Assembly: GCA_015075175.1 (NCBI GenBank)
Contig: JABTUV010000011.1
Span: 1 to 64,000, forward strand
Length of the DNA: 64,000 nt
Source of the DNA: a bacterium
GTDB taxonomy: Bacteria; Hinthialibacterota; Hinthialibacteria; H5-UNCL2
Reading direction: 5' to 3'
This document shows, in pieces, positions 26,471 to 35,472 of the stretch. Under the pieces are notes generated by a model, which did no database searches, was not told the DNA's origin, and saw only the letters and a program-made list of their open reading frames with translations. A program made the position numbers and the translations under genes. Every line of letters begins with the position of its first letter. Positions within the stretch are counted from its first letter, which is position 1.

Positions 26471-27805
26471 CGCGAGCCTTCCTCCGCGTTCTCCCACTCG
26501 CAGTTGCATCTGCCCGACGAGGAGCTTTTGCATCGCTGCATCTCGTGCGGATTCTGTCTGCCCACGTGTCCGACTTACAACGCGAGCCTCTTGGAGCGCA
26601 GTTCCCCGCGGGGGCGTCTGCGTCTGATCAAAGCCGTGGCGTATGGAGAGCTGCCGGTCTCGGACATTTTCGCGGAGGAGATGTCGTACTGCCTGGCGTG
26701 CCGGGCGTGCGAAACGGCCTGTCCGGCGGGGGTGCAATACGGCAAGCTGGCCGAGGCGGCGCGCGCCTTCGTGCGGGAACAGAGACCTCCGCGCTTCTGG
26801 CCGCGCCTCTTGCGCACGTTGATTCTTGAGAAAATCTTCCCCTATCCGAATCGCCTCAATCTCCTGGGTCGGTTGCTCTATTGGTCGCAGCGGTTGAAGC
26901 TGCCGGAGATCGGGCTGGCGACGGGCGTGCTCAAACTCTGGCCGGCGCTGGCGCGCATCACGCCGCTGGCGCCGCGCGTCGCCGGCAAGTTCTCGCATCA
27001 GATCGTGCCGGCCCACCTGCCGGCCAGGGGCGCGCGCCGCGGCAGGGTGGGAGTCCTGTCCGGCTGCGTGGCCGGCCTCATTTATCCCGACGTCAACCTG
27101 GACACGGTGGAAGTATTGGCGCGCAACGGCTGGGAAGTGGTCGTGCCGCCCCAGCAGCGCTGCTGCGGCTCGCTGCATGGGCACACCGGCGACCATGCGA
27201 CCGCCATGATGCTGGCCCGGCACAACATCGACGTGTTTCTTGCCGCCGGAGTCCAGGCCATCATCGTCAACGCCGCCGGCTGTAGCTCGTTTATGAAAGA
27301 GTACGACTTCCTCCTGGCCGACGATCCCGAGTACGCCGAAAAGGCGAAGACGGTCGCACACATGACGCGCGATATCTGCGAGTTCCTTGCCGAGACGGGC
27401 TTCACTCCCCCCTTAACAAGGGGGGATGGGGGGGATAAAGTGCGCGTGACTTACCACGAAGCCTGCCATCTCGCGCACGCGCAGAAAATCCGCTCCGCCC
27501 CGCGCCGGGTCCTCGCCGCTATCCCCGGCCTCGCGCTGGTCGAGCTGCCCGAATCCGATTGGTGCTGCGGCTCGGCAGGCATCTACAACGTGGTGCGACA
27601 CAAGGACGCGGAAGTCTTTCTGGAACGCAAGATGAAGAACATCGAGTCGACCGGCGCTTCCATCGTGGTCTCGGGCAATCCCGGCTGTTCGGTGCAATTG
27701 GAGTACGGCGCCCGCAGCCGGGGCCTGGCACTGCAGGTGCGGCATCCGGTGTCGCTTCTGGCCGAGGCCTATCGGAGCGAGAACGGCGCGGAGAGAGAGA
27801 CATGA
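26393..27805 (+). CDS. glcF: glycolate oxidase GlcF-like Fe-S subunit
   Basis: The 470-residue protein has two N-terminal [4Fe-4S] motifs (CISCGFCLPTCPTY, CLACRACETACPAG) and two C-terminal CCG domains (CCGSLHGHTGDH, YHEACHLAHAQ, SDWCCGSAGIYN), the standard GlcF/LldF-type layout. It accepts electrons from GlcD and passes them to the quinone pool or another carrier. Residues 1-33 are coded by the upstream repeat and look unconserved; conservation starts near LHLPDEELLHRCISC. A PPLTRGDGGDK insert (27407-27437) is coded by a palindromic repeat. The last bases overlap the next start. Confidence 0.9.
   Translation: MNMPHNNDSASSSPPREPSSASSAPLREPSSAFSHSQLHLPDEELLHRCISCGFCLPTCPTYNASLLERSSPRGRLRLIKAVAYGELPVSDIFAEEMSYCLACRACETACPAGVQYGKLAEAARAFVREQRPPRFWPRLLRTLILEKIFPYPNRLNLLGRLLYWSQRLKLPEIGLATGVLKLWPALARITPLAPRVAGKFSHQIVPAHLPARGARRGRVGVLSGCVAGLIYPDVNLDTVEVLARNGWEVVVPPQQRCCGSLHGHTGDHATAMMLARHNIDVFLAAGVQAIIVNAAGCSSFMKEYDFLLADDPEYAEKAKTVAHMTRDICEFLAETGFTPPLTRGDGGDKVRVTYHEACHLAHAQKIRSAPRRVLAAIPGLALVELPESDWCCGSAGIYNVVRHKDAEVFLERKMKNIESTGASIVVSGNPGCSVQLEYGARSRGLALQVRHPVSLLAEAYRSENGAERET
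27407..27437. repeat. CCCCCCTT-loop-AAGGGGGG hairpin inside glcF
   Basis: A perfect 8-bp stem with a 3-nt loop is followed by ATGGGGGGGATAA. The same type of element occurs intergenically at 19555-19582 and 32073-32102. Here it is in frame and codes PPLTRGDGGDK between the conserved segments CEFLAETGF and VRVTYHEAC. Confidence 0.85.
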
Positions 27806-28356
27806 CGCGCTTTTTGCCCCTGGTCGTTTTGTGTGTACTGATCGCCGCCGCGTGGCTTTGGACGCGCCAGTCCGGCATCGTGCACTACATCGGGCCTTTG
27901 GACATCCCGGCCAGTGCGACTCCCGCAACGCCGGTCGCCTCGACGCCCGGCGGCTGGGTGCAAGCCTGGAAGGTTCTGCCCTATGATCCCGCGCGAGACA
28001 TGGACCCCGACCAGGTCGCTCCCACGCAGACGGCGGACTGGAGGCCGGTCGCCGCCGACGGAGGGGTCGCCACGGCCAGGGGAGTTGTGCCCGACGAGAC
28101 GGCAGGCTCCGTGTTTGCGCAGGCCATTGTGGAGTGTGCGAGCGCGGGCGAGGGCAGGCTGCGCGTGGGTTGGACGGGCATGGCGACGCTGTGGTGGAAC
28201 GGGGAGTGCGTGCTGGATTTCGCCGCATCGCCGGGCGAGCCGGCAACGGCGCAGCGCACGCTGGAAGTCTCCGCGGGCGCGGGTCGTAATACGCTGCTCC
28301 TCCGCATTACGACCGACGGCGAGCCGGCCCGCTGGTGCGCGCAGCTCACGCCGTAG
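27802..28356 (+). CDS. small membrane-anchored protein of unknown function
   Basis: The 184-residue protein has an N-terminal hydrophobic helix (LPLVVLCVLIAAAWLW) as signal or anchor, then a proline/alanine-rich linker and a beta-rich domain with GMATLWWNGECVLDF and RNTLLLRITTDG. The beta-rich part recalls the small accessory jelly-roll folds of glycosidases, but I do not recognise a family. ATG 27802 overlaps the glcF stop by 4 bp, so it is the third gene of that operon. Its TAG stop is the TAG of a REP element's GTAG. Confidence 0.6.
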   Translation: MTRFLPLVVLCVLIAAAWLWTRQSGIVHYIGPLDIPASATPATPVASTPGGWVQAWKVLPYDPARDMDPDQVAPTQTADWRPVAADGGVATARGVVPDETAGSVFAQAIVECASAGEGRLRVGWTGMATLWWNGECVLDFAASPGEPATAQRTLEVSAGAGRNTLLLRITTDGEPARWCAQLTP

Positions 28357-28482
28357 TTGCGCAGCGTGCTGCGCCGGTGCGCGGTGCGCACCCTACGCCG
28401 TAGTTGCGCAGCTGCGCCGGTGCGCGGTGCGCACCCTACGCCGTGGTTACGCAGCTGCGCCGGTGCGCGGTGCGCACCCTAC
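28353..28482 (-). repeat. composite REP cluster: alternating second- and first-family units
   Basis: Second-family hairpins (GTAGTTGCGCAGC type) at 28353, 28400 and a variant at 28441 alternate with RAYT-family units at 28376-28396, 28419-28439 and 28462-28482, a 43-bp period. The composite unit has been tandemly copied three times between two convergent genes. Confidence 0.9.
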
Positions 28483-28509
28483 GCTGTCCCATCCGTCTCA
28501 TTCTCTGTC

Positions 28510-30951
28510 TCAATAGCACGCGGCGTCCTGGCTGGCGCGACAACGCCCCAGCCAGGTCAACCCCGCCCCATAGGCGGCATGAAACGCGCTCTGCGCCCCT
28601 TCCGTGTCGCCCAAACCGAAACACGCCAGCGACTTGAGATAGAGCAGATACGGCCGCGCCGGATGGCGCATGGCCAGCCGCCAGTCGGCCTGCCGGTCCA
28701 TGCGCTGCCACAACCTGCCCGCCGCCTCCGGATACCCCAGGTTCTCCAGCGCCTTCGCCTTCCAGTAGCAGAGGCTGTCCAACGGCCCGCGCGGCTCCCG
28801 CGCCGCCTTCTCCCACGCCAGCCGCGCGTCGTCCGGCTTGTCGATGGGCAGAAAACTGTCCCCCAGATGCACCAAAGCCTCCGTCCCGTAGCCCAGGTAT
28901 CCCAGATCATCGCCCAACCAGGCGGGAATGAACTGCGCCGCGCGGAAATAGTGCCACTGCTGGTCCAGCGACATGGCCGCCAGACCCAGCCGCGTATGCA
29001 CGACCACCCACAGCCAGGAGAGCGCGATCTCCAGATGGCGGGTGTCGAACTGGGAGTTCATCTTGATTTCGAGGGCGGCGTTCCAGTTCTCCTGTTCGAC
29101 GCGCAGGGCGACGCGCAAGCGGCGCACGTCGGGATGGTCGGGTTGGCCGAAGTCGCAGAGCAGGCGTTCGGCCTCGGGCAGGCGATGCAGGGCGAAGAGC
29201 GCGCCGACGGCGCGCTGCAGGTAGAGCATCTCGCCGGCGCGCGCTCATGCGCAAAAGGAACCAGTCGCAGGCCGCCGCGCGCGTCTCCCCGCTGCTCCAC
29301 CAGCGCCATGCCCAGGCAGTACGCCGCCACGACATCACCGTCCTCCGCCGCCAGCCGCCAGATTTCCATCGCCTCCTCCCAGCGGCCGGTAAAATACTCG
29401 CGACTGCCCCGACAGGGCGGGGGAAGGCCGTCCAAATTGGGCGGCTCCTCCAGGGCGGCGCGAAAACGGCGATAGCGCTCCTCCGCTTCGCCGGTGCGGT
29501 CCAGCGTCATGGCGCGCCGATGGAACTTCTCCGCCTCGACCGGCAGGCGCAGAATCCAGAGGCGCTCGGCCCAGGCCAGGCATTCGCGGAAGTCATCCAG
29601 GTCCGGGGCCTCCTCGGGGGCGTCCAGGATGTCCTGGGCGATCTGGTCCAGCGAGATGCGCTCGGCGTGCGCCGCACGGCGGGCCTCTTCTTCCAGGAGG
29701 TCCGCCGCGCACAATCTCACCGGCCCCAGCTGCGCCGACACCCCCGCGCGCGTCCACTGCCGCCGGTCGATGCCCAACCGCACGGTCGTGGTTTCCTCCG
29801 GTCCTACCGCGACCTCCGCTTCCTCAAGCAGGCGTCCGTCCTGAAAGACGCGCACGGGCAGCGACTGCTCGACCGCGGAGAAGATGACCAGTTCCGGCGG
29901 ATCCGCCTCCCGCACCCAGCGGCATAGCAGGGTACGGGTCGCGGCGTCCCAGCCGCCCGTGCCCGGCGCGGGCAGCCAGTACTCGCGCAACGTCTGGGTT
30001 TCGCCCGGCGGGAACAACCCCAGGTCGTGCTGCGTGTCGAATCGCCCCGCTTGGATTTCCAGGTACGGACCGTCGTGGTCGGTGAGTTCGCGTTCCCAGC
30101 GCGCGCGGCTGGGGCCGTATCCCCAAGAGAAAACCTTCTTGCCCGGCAAAACGGAGACGTCGGCCACGTGACACACGCCCCAGCCGCGCGCGTGGTCGTA
30201 CACGCCGAAGGCGTGGCCGGCGCATTTCTCGGCGAACAGGCTGACCACCCAGCGGATGTTGTGGGTGCGCGACAGATCGGCCTTGCCCAGAAAGGGCCAA
30301 TGAAACGGCGGCGCGCCCGGCTCGTGCATGTGCACGCGCTCGAAGGGCGCCAGAATCTCTGTGTCCGGCGTATCGGGGACGGCCGCGTTGCTCCAGTAAT
30401 AATACGAGTGGGGATGGGACGTAGGGTTGGCCAGCGTGATGCGCGTCTCCAGGGCGCGCGTGCCCGGGCGCAGGATCTGTCGCACCCGCCAGGTCATGCC
30501 GGTCGCCCGGTCCGTCTCGCCCACTTCGACCCACGCGGAGCCGTCCGGGCTGCGGGCCCACGTACATTCCACCGGATCAATCGTCCATACATTATGACCA
30601 AGTAGGAAGTTGTATTCGACCCGCCGGAATCCATGGTCCACGGATGGCCAGTTCGCGCGGTTTGACGACCGTGTTCACGTAAAAGAAGTCTTTGCCCGCC
30701 CGCTTGTCGTAGGCGCGATAGAGTCTCCCGCCCAGGTCGGGCAGGATCGTGCAACGCAAGTACTCGTTTTCCAGCACGATAGCGCGATAGGTCTGATTCC
30801 GGCGGGGACCAGAGGGCAGCTTGCGCGGATAGGGAAAGGCCCGCCAGTCGCGCCGGCCCACGGCGAACACGTCGGGATGGGGGTCCACCCGATCCCAGGG
30901 TTCGGTCGGCAGCGTCAGCGTCTCTTCCCGGAGCAGAACTTCCAGTGGCAT
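28510..30951 (-). CDS. DUF5107 domain/TPR protein, two frameshifts
   Basis: About 810 residues are spread over three frames. Part 1 (from ATG 30951) has YRAIVLENEYLRCTILPDLG, GGRLYRAYDKRAGKDFFY and the family motif VKPRELAIRGPW. Part 2 resumes near 30630 with VEYNFLLGHNVWT and runs to about 29240. Part 3 (from about 29230) carries TPR-like helices (AVGALFALHRLPEAERLL, AWEKAAREPRGPLDSLCYWK). DUF5107-TPR proteins are cytoplasmic, sugar-mutarotase-like folds in glycan degraders; the activity is not established. Each break needs one or two bases, so indel errors are plausible. No signal peptide is seen. Confidence 0.75.
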
Positions 30952-31041
30952 GGCGGTTGCGGGGGAGCATACCACAACCGGGAGCGGCGGGAAGCGGCGA
31001 AATCGCTTGCGTTGCGAAGAGTCTCACGCTAGGATTGGTCC

Positions 31042-31055
31042 AGTCCATATGGACT
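31042..31055. promoter_or_regulatory. 14-bp perfect palindrome upstream of the pseudopilin gene
   Basis: AGTCCATATGGACT is followed by six Ts in the 193-bp divergent region between the DUF5107 gene and the pseudopilin gene. It could be an operator, or a weak hairpin-T attenuator for the pseudopilin transcript. The stem is only five to seven base pairs, so the role is open. Confidence 0.4.
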
Positions 31056-31144
31056 TTTTTGCGTTGTTTTTTTTTGGTGAGTCGAAGCCCGGTGCACGTC
31101 CCGCCATTCGGCCGCCTACCCAGCACTGTAAGGAGAGCGGAAAC

Positions 31145-31852
31145 ATGACGAGGAAAGGATTTACGTTGATTGAGCTCCTGATCGTGGTAGCGATCATCGC
31201 GATCCTGGCGGCGATTGCCGTCCCGAACTTCCTGCACGCGCAGATTCGCGCAAAGATTGCGCGCTCGCTGGCGGACATGAAGAGCGTGGGAACCGCGGTG
31301 GAGGCCTTCCGCGTCGACTATGGCATGGACCTTCTCGATAACTGGGACGACGACGATGCGTCAGAGTTGGCTAAGTACACCGGCCATCCGGGCTTGGCGC
31401 ATACCGCGCCGGCGTCCGTTCCCATCCAGAGCCGGCACATGAACTTCGTTCAGAACCTGCTGACCTCGCCCATTACCTACATCAAGACCCTCCCCGAGGA
31501 CCCCTTCCTCCTGTACAAGACGGAAGCGGAATGCCTCTCCAAGGGCTATCCCGCAGGCGTGTGTTCATTGACGTTCATCCTGAACGGGCGCTACCTGTAC
31601 GCCGACCAGGACGGGCACCGCGGCGGTAATACCAAGGACCACAACATCGATGCCCTCTTGGAGAACACGGCGCCGCTGCGCGGCCTGCGGCCGCTCAAAA
31701 ACGGAGAGTGGATCATTCTGGGTGTTGGCCCCGACAACAAGATGGAGCAGGTGGCGCTGTCGTATCTGCGCGGCATTCCGTATGATCCCAGCAACGGCCT
31801 GAAAAGCGAAGGTGACCTGACGGTGCGCAGCAGCGGCGGGGTGAACAATTAA
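31145..31852 (+). CDS. type II secretion/type IV pilus-like pseudopilin
   Basis: The 235-residue protein begins MTRKGFTLIELLIVVAIIAI, a prepilin peptidase site (G|FTLIE) plus the hydrophobic stalk, followed by PNFLHAQIRAKIARSLADMK, the form common in single-gene pseudopilins of uncultivated glycan-degrading phyla. The C-terminal domain (ILNGRYLYADQDG, LRPLKNGEWIILGVGPDN) is a G-type pseudopilin variant. AAGGAG lies 8 bp before ATG. No secretion machinery is nearby; such genes are often scattered as many paralogues. Confidence 0.9.
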   Translation: MTRKGFTLIELLIVVAIIAILAAIAVPNFLHAQIRAKIARSLADMKSVGTAVEAFRVDYGMDLLDNWDDDDASELAKYTGHPGLAHTAPASVPIQSRHMNFVQNLLTSPITYIKTLPEDPFLLYKTEAECLSKGYPAGVCSLTFILNGRYLYADQDGHRGGNTKDHNIDALLENTAPLRGLRPLKNGEWIILGVGPDNKMEQVALSYLRGIPYDPSNGLKSEGDLTVRSSGGVNN

Positions 31853-32015
31853 GCACCTTGACAGAACCCGGCTGGTTGGCTTATAAAAAGAGCAACATGT
31901 CAGAGCGTACGGGCCTGCGATTTTACTGGTACTTTTACTTTGAGCCGAAAGCGACCGGCTTCCGTGCGCCCGTCTGTTGCACCTGACCGAAAGCAAAAGA
32001 AGAGAGTGACAGAGC

Positions 32016-32046
32016 GAGGGCTTCGGACGCCGGTTCCGAAGCCCTC
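32016..32046. terminator. 12-bp stem hairpin, possible terminator
   Basis: GAGGGCTTCGGA and its exact complement enclose a 7-nt loop, followed by TCTTGTTG rather than a clean T-run. It lies 163 bp after the pseudopilin stop. It may terminate that transcript, or be another palindromic repeat. Confidence 0.45.
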
Positions 32047-32120
32047 TCTTGTTGTGGGGGACCGCTCCGGCGCCCCCCCTAAAAAAGGGGGGTTGGGGGA
32101 ACAAAGCGCGACGCGCCATC

Positions 32121-32192
32121 GTAGTTGCGCAGCGCCTTGCCCCGAGCCATGCCGCGAGTAGGCCGACGGCCGTATCGAGGGGTGCTGTGCGC
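32121..32192 (+). repeat. second-family REP element, long form, intergenic
   Basis: GTAG, TTGCGCAGCGCCTTG, CGAGTAGGCC, GGCCGTATCGAGGGG and GTGCTGTGC follow in the same order as at 22463-22521, with a short insertion (CCATGCCG). It shows the unconstrained form of the sequence that codes the HypD N-terminus. Confidence 0.85.
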
Positions 32193-32410
32193 GGCAGCAA
32201 GCTGCCGCAGTCCACAAGGCCGCCCCCTTCGACAGGCTCAGGACTTCGCTTCGACTTCGGCCTTCGCTCAGGGCTGTCGGGTTGGGTTTTGGGGGGGGCT
32301 GAGCGGAAGGACGGACAGAAACCGAAGGCGCTGAGCGAAGCGCGAAGCGCGCAGTTGAAGGGCCGGATTGGATGCGGAAGACCAACTTAACGCGGCCTGG
32401 GTGCATCGAG

Positions 32411-32500
32411 GCCGCCTCTCGATACGCGGCGCGAAGTTACATCTCGCACGGCAAGCAGGTGATCCGGCGCGCCGCTACTCGAGGACTCGGATCTTGTTTT
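32411..32500 (+). repeat. dispersed element, partner of 9407-9487
   Basis: CTCTCGATACGCGGCGCGAA, GTTACATCTCGCA and CCGCTACTCGAGGACTCGGA appear in the same order as in the inverted copy at 9407-9487, again with a T-run directly after. The T-run and following bases sit just upstream of the DAHP synthase gene. Confidence 0.75.
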
Positions 32501-32567
32501 TTTTCCGAAAATCCCTGGTTGCTCCTTTTTTAAGAGCGGAAGCGTGGAGAGAGGGAGGAACGCGATC

Positions 32568-33608
32568 ATGATCATCGTAATGAAACACGGCAGCCCGGAG
32601 GCGGACCTGCGCAAGGTTGTCGAGAAGGTGGAAGCGATGGGACTACACACCGACATTTCGGCGGGAGAGACCCAGACCATCATCGGAGTCCTGGGCGACG
32701 TGACCCAGGTCTCGACCGAGGATTTCGAGGGCATGGCGGGAGTCGAGAAAGTGCTGCGGGTGCAAAAACCGTACAAGCTGGCCAGCCGGGACTTCCGGCC
32801 CATGGACACCGTTGTCGAGGTGGGGCCGTTGCGGGTCGGGGGCGGGTATCTGGGAGTGATCGCGGGGCCGTGCTCGGTGGAGAGCGAGGCGCAGGTCGTG
32901 GAGATCGCGCGGCGGCTGAAAGCGGCGGGCGCGCACGCCCTGCGCGGCGGCGCCTACAAACCGCGCACCAATCCCTACGCCTTCCAGGGCCACAAGGAGG
33001 ACGGCCTGAAGATGCTGGCCGCCGCGCGCGCCGAGACCGGCCTGCCCATCGTCACCGAAGTGGTCACCCCCGCCGACGTGGAAACCGTCGCCCGCTACGC
33101 CGACGTGATGCAGATCGGCGCGCGCAACATGCAGAACTACCTGCTGCTCTCCGAAGTGGGCCGCGCCCACAAACCGGTCCTCTTGAAACGCGGCATGAGC
33201 GCCACCCTGGAGGAGCTCTGCTGCGCCGCCGAGTACATCATGGCCGAGAGCTCCAAGCAGGTGATCCTGTGCGAGCGCGGCATCCGCACGTTTGAGACCC
33301 ACAGCCGCAACACGCTCTCGCTCTGCGCCGTACCCGCGCTCAAGGAGATGACGCATCTTCCCGTGATCGTGGACCCGAGCCACGGGACGGGCAAGCGGGC
33401 GTGGGTGGCCGCGATGACGCGGGCGGCGGTGGCCGCGGGGGCGGACGGACTCATCATCGAGGCCCACGTCGAGCCTGAGCGCGCCCTCACGGACGGATTC
33501 CAGACTATCTCCTGCGACGATTTCGCCCGTCTCATGGACGACGTGCGTAAAATCGCCGAAGTGGTAGGCAGGAAAATCGGGGTTTGCACTTCCGCCGCGG
33601 CGGCGTAA
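32568..33608 (+). CDS. aroF: 3-deoxy-7-phosphoheptulonate (DAHP) synthase, type I-beta
   Basis: The 346-residue protein has an N-terminal ~70-residue ferredoxin-like regulatory segment (MIIVMKHGSPEADLRKVVEK) and a KDO8P-like catalytic barrel: GVIAGPCSVESE, LRGGAYKPRTNPYAFQG, VLLKRGMSATLEE, ILCERGIRTFE, PVIVDPSHGTGKR and GLIIEAHVEPE. It joins PEP and erythrose 4-phosphate, the first step to aromatic amino acids. GAGGGAGG precedes ATG 32568; an in-frame upstream GTG would add eight residues. Confidence 0.95.
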   Translation: MIIVMKHGSPEADLRKVVEKVEAMGLHTDISAGETQTIIGVLGDVTQVSTEDFEGMAGVEKVLRVQKPYKLASRDFRPMDTVVEVGPLRVGGGYLGVIAGPCSVESEAQVVEIARRLKAAGAHALRGGAYKPRTNPYAFQGHKEDGLKMLAAARAETGLPIVTEVVTPADVETVARYADVMQIGARNMQNYLLLSEVGRAHKPVLLKRGMSATLEELCCAAEYIMAESSKQVILCERGIRTFETHSRNTLSLCAVPALKEMTHLPVIVDPSHGTGKRAWVAAMTRAAVAAGADGLIIEAHVEPERALTDGFQTISCDDFARLMDDVRKIAEVVGRKIGVCTSAAAA

Positions 33609-33617
33609 ACTGCCCGC

Positions 33618-34940
33618 ATGAGAAAATCCTCCCTCGGCGCACTCGCCGTTCTTCTCGCGGCGGGGTTTGCGTGCGTTCGTGCTCCGGCGGAAGAAGAGCC
33701 GGCCGCGCGCGTGGAAGCGTGGCTCTCCGCACTGGTCGCGGATGATCCCGCGCCCCTCTCCGACGCGCTCCTCTCCGGCCTCCTGCCCGAGCGCGTGGCG
33801 CGCCGCTATCATCCCACCCTCTCCATCGACCAAACCGATCCGGCGGGTTTTCGCGCGGGACTGGCGGAGGGACTCTCCGCCGCGCTGGCGCAGTGGGCGC
33901 GCGCCTGGCGCGACGCCCGCTTCTCGCTGCTGGCGACGGAAGTCGTCTCGGCGACCGAGACCGTCGTGGTCGCGCGCATCGAGAACCAGCGGGAACGCCA
34001 GTATCTCAGCTTCGTCTTCGAGCAACGCGACGGCGCCCAGCGACTGGCCGACATCCGCCTGCCGCTCCTGGGGACCGACCTTGAGAGCATGATGGTGGAC
34101 GCGGTCACCAATCGCCCCGCGCCCAAGCGGCGGCAGGCGGCGGTGGACCTCCTGGTGTGGACGGGACGGGCGGCCTGCAGCGCGGCGGTGGTGGTGGGAA
34201 TCATGCTCCTGGTCCGGGCGGGCGGCAGCCGGCGCAGGCGCGCCGCCGGTGGGACCCTGCTGGTGCTCTTGGGCGCGGGCGGCCTCATGCTCTTGTCGCG
34301 CGCGACGCCCCGCGTCTCCCCCGAGGAACAGGACATCTGGCTGCGCCGCGAGCGCATCGCGCTGATTACCAACTATCTGTCGCGCGGCGACTGGCGGCAG
34401 GCGGAGGAACTGGCGCGCGATTTTCGAGCGCGCTGGCCGTATCGCCCGCGCGGACTCCTGTTTTTGTCCCATGCGCTCTTCGCGCAGCGCAAATACGCCG
34501 AGGCCGAGCAACTGTATCATCAAATGGTGGCGCAGAATGCGTACCGGGAGCTGGCGCACCAGCAGTTGGCGCGGATTGCGGAGGCAAGCGGTGAGTACGC
34601 GCGCGCGGCCGAGCACCTCCGCGCGGTCGTGGCGGCGATGGGCCCGGACCCCTCGCTGCTGGTCGAGCTGGCGCACGACCAGTTGCGCTCGGGAGCGGTG
34701 CTGGCGGCCTCCGAGACGCTGACGCAGGCACTGGAGCGTGAGCCGGCGCACCTCTTGGCGCGCGAGATGCGGGCGCGCGCGGCGCTGCGCATGAGTGATC
34801 CCGTCGCCGCCGCGTCCGACCTCCTCGAATTGCGGCGGCGCGATCCGCGCCTTGCGCCCGCGACGCTGCGCACCGATCCCGAGTTCGCCCCCCTCTTCTC
34901 CGACCCGCGGTTTGCGTCCCTGCTGGAGGCCGCGCCCTAA
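33618..34940 (+). CDS. exported membrane protein with TPR repeats
   Basis: The 440-residue protein has a signal peptide (SLGALAVLLAAGFACVRA), a domain to ~165, two membrane segments (~180-200 AACSAAVVVGIMLLVRA, and ~208-225 GTLLVLLGAGGLMLLS), then TPR-like helices from ~240 (ITNYLSRGDWRQAEELARDF, HALFAQRKYAEAEQLYHQM). The function is unknown; TPR modules usually scaffold protein complexes. It starts 9 bp after the aroF stop, so it may be cotranscribed without sharing the pathway. Confidence 0.7.
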   Translation: MRKSSLGALAVLLAAGFACVRAPAEEEPAARVEAWLSALVADDPAPLSDALLSGLLPERVARRYHPTLSIDQTDPAGFRAGLAEGLSAALAQWARAWRDARFSLLATEVVSATETVVVARIENQRERQYLSFVFEQRDGAQRLADIRLPLLGTDLESMMVDAVTNRPAPKRRQAAVDLLVWTGRAACSAAVVVGIMLLVRAGGSRRRRAAGGTLLVLLGAGGLMLLSRATPRVSPEEQDIWLRRERIALITNYLSRGDWRQAEELARDFRARWPYRPRGLLFLSHALFAQRKYAEAEQLYHQMVAQNAYRELAHQQLARIAEASGEYARAAEHLRAVVAAMGPDPSLLVELAHDQLRSGAVLAASETLTQALEREPAHLLAREMRARAALRMSDPVAAASDLLELRRRDPRLAPATLRTDPEFAPLFSDPRFASLLEAAP

Positions 34941-35030
34941 CCTCGGCCCTGACGCCCCGTACCGCCGGCATCCCTGCCGGCGTCGGGGCAGGAATCGCCG
35001 CGAAGCGAGAGGTATTTGACCCTTGGTAGC

Positions 35031-35115
35031 TCATTTCGACCGAAGGGAGAAATCCTCTGCCTCGCGCTCGACTCGTGGTAGCGGCGGGGAAGATTTCTCC
35101 CTTCGGTCGAAATGA
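35031..35115. repeat. 24-bp perfect inverted repeat, 37-nt loop
   Basis: The arms at 35031-35054 and 35092-35115 are exact complements; their core is TTTCGACCGAAGGGAGAAAT. The right arm runs straight into the 22-bp tandem array, which repeats part of the same sequence (TTCGGTCGAAATGA). Confidence 0.9.
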
Positions 35116-35206
35116 CATGGGGATTCGGTCGAAATGACATGGGGATTCGGTCGAAATGACATGGGGATTCGGTCGAAATGACGTGGGGTTTCGGTCGGAA
35201 TGACAG
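35102..35206. repeat. 22-bp tandem repeat, five units
   Basis: Units start at 35102, 35124, 35146, 35168 and 35190, each containing TTCGGTCGAAATGACATGGG with small changes in the last ones. They are contiguous without spacers. Confidence 0.9.
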
Positions 35207-35472
35207 ATCAATTCCACCGGCGCCGCGACGACCGCGCGATGTCAATCGAGCGCGCTGTCCTCCCCCTCACCCGTTCGTCCGCGACGGTGCACGAACGACC
35301 TCTCCCATTGGGAGCGGCGAAGAACTCCGCAGCCATGTATTCTTGCGGCTGCCCCCCCTGTCTCCGGATGCCATTGACAGCCGGTTTCCGGCGGGCCTAA
35401 TATAAAGCTGCGATCGTCTGCCCTCGCCCCTGCCTGCGATCGACGTCGCGAGTTCTTGAGAGGTCGGCGGCC

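Larger units (their letters stand above)
31853..32567. other. 715-bp intergenic block dominated by repeats
   Basis: It holds a possible terminator (32016-32046), a C-tract/G-tract hairpin (32073-32102), a long second-family REP (32121-32192), TTCGCTCAGGGCTGTCGGG-type repeats (about 32225-32350) and the dispersed element 32411-32500. No gene is supported. Confidence 0.7.
34941..35472. other. 532-bp intergenic region, repeats then regulator leader
   Basis: It holds a perfect 24-bp inverted repeat (35031-35054 and 35092-35115) and a 22-bp tandem repeat (35102-35206). The last ~260 bp before the sigma54 activator gene are plain sequence with no supported gene. Confidence 0.65.

Noticed and set aside
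35102-35206. CRISPR-like 22-bp repeat
   Set aside because: Units abut each other without spacers and extend an adjacent inverted repeat.
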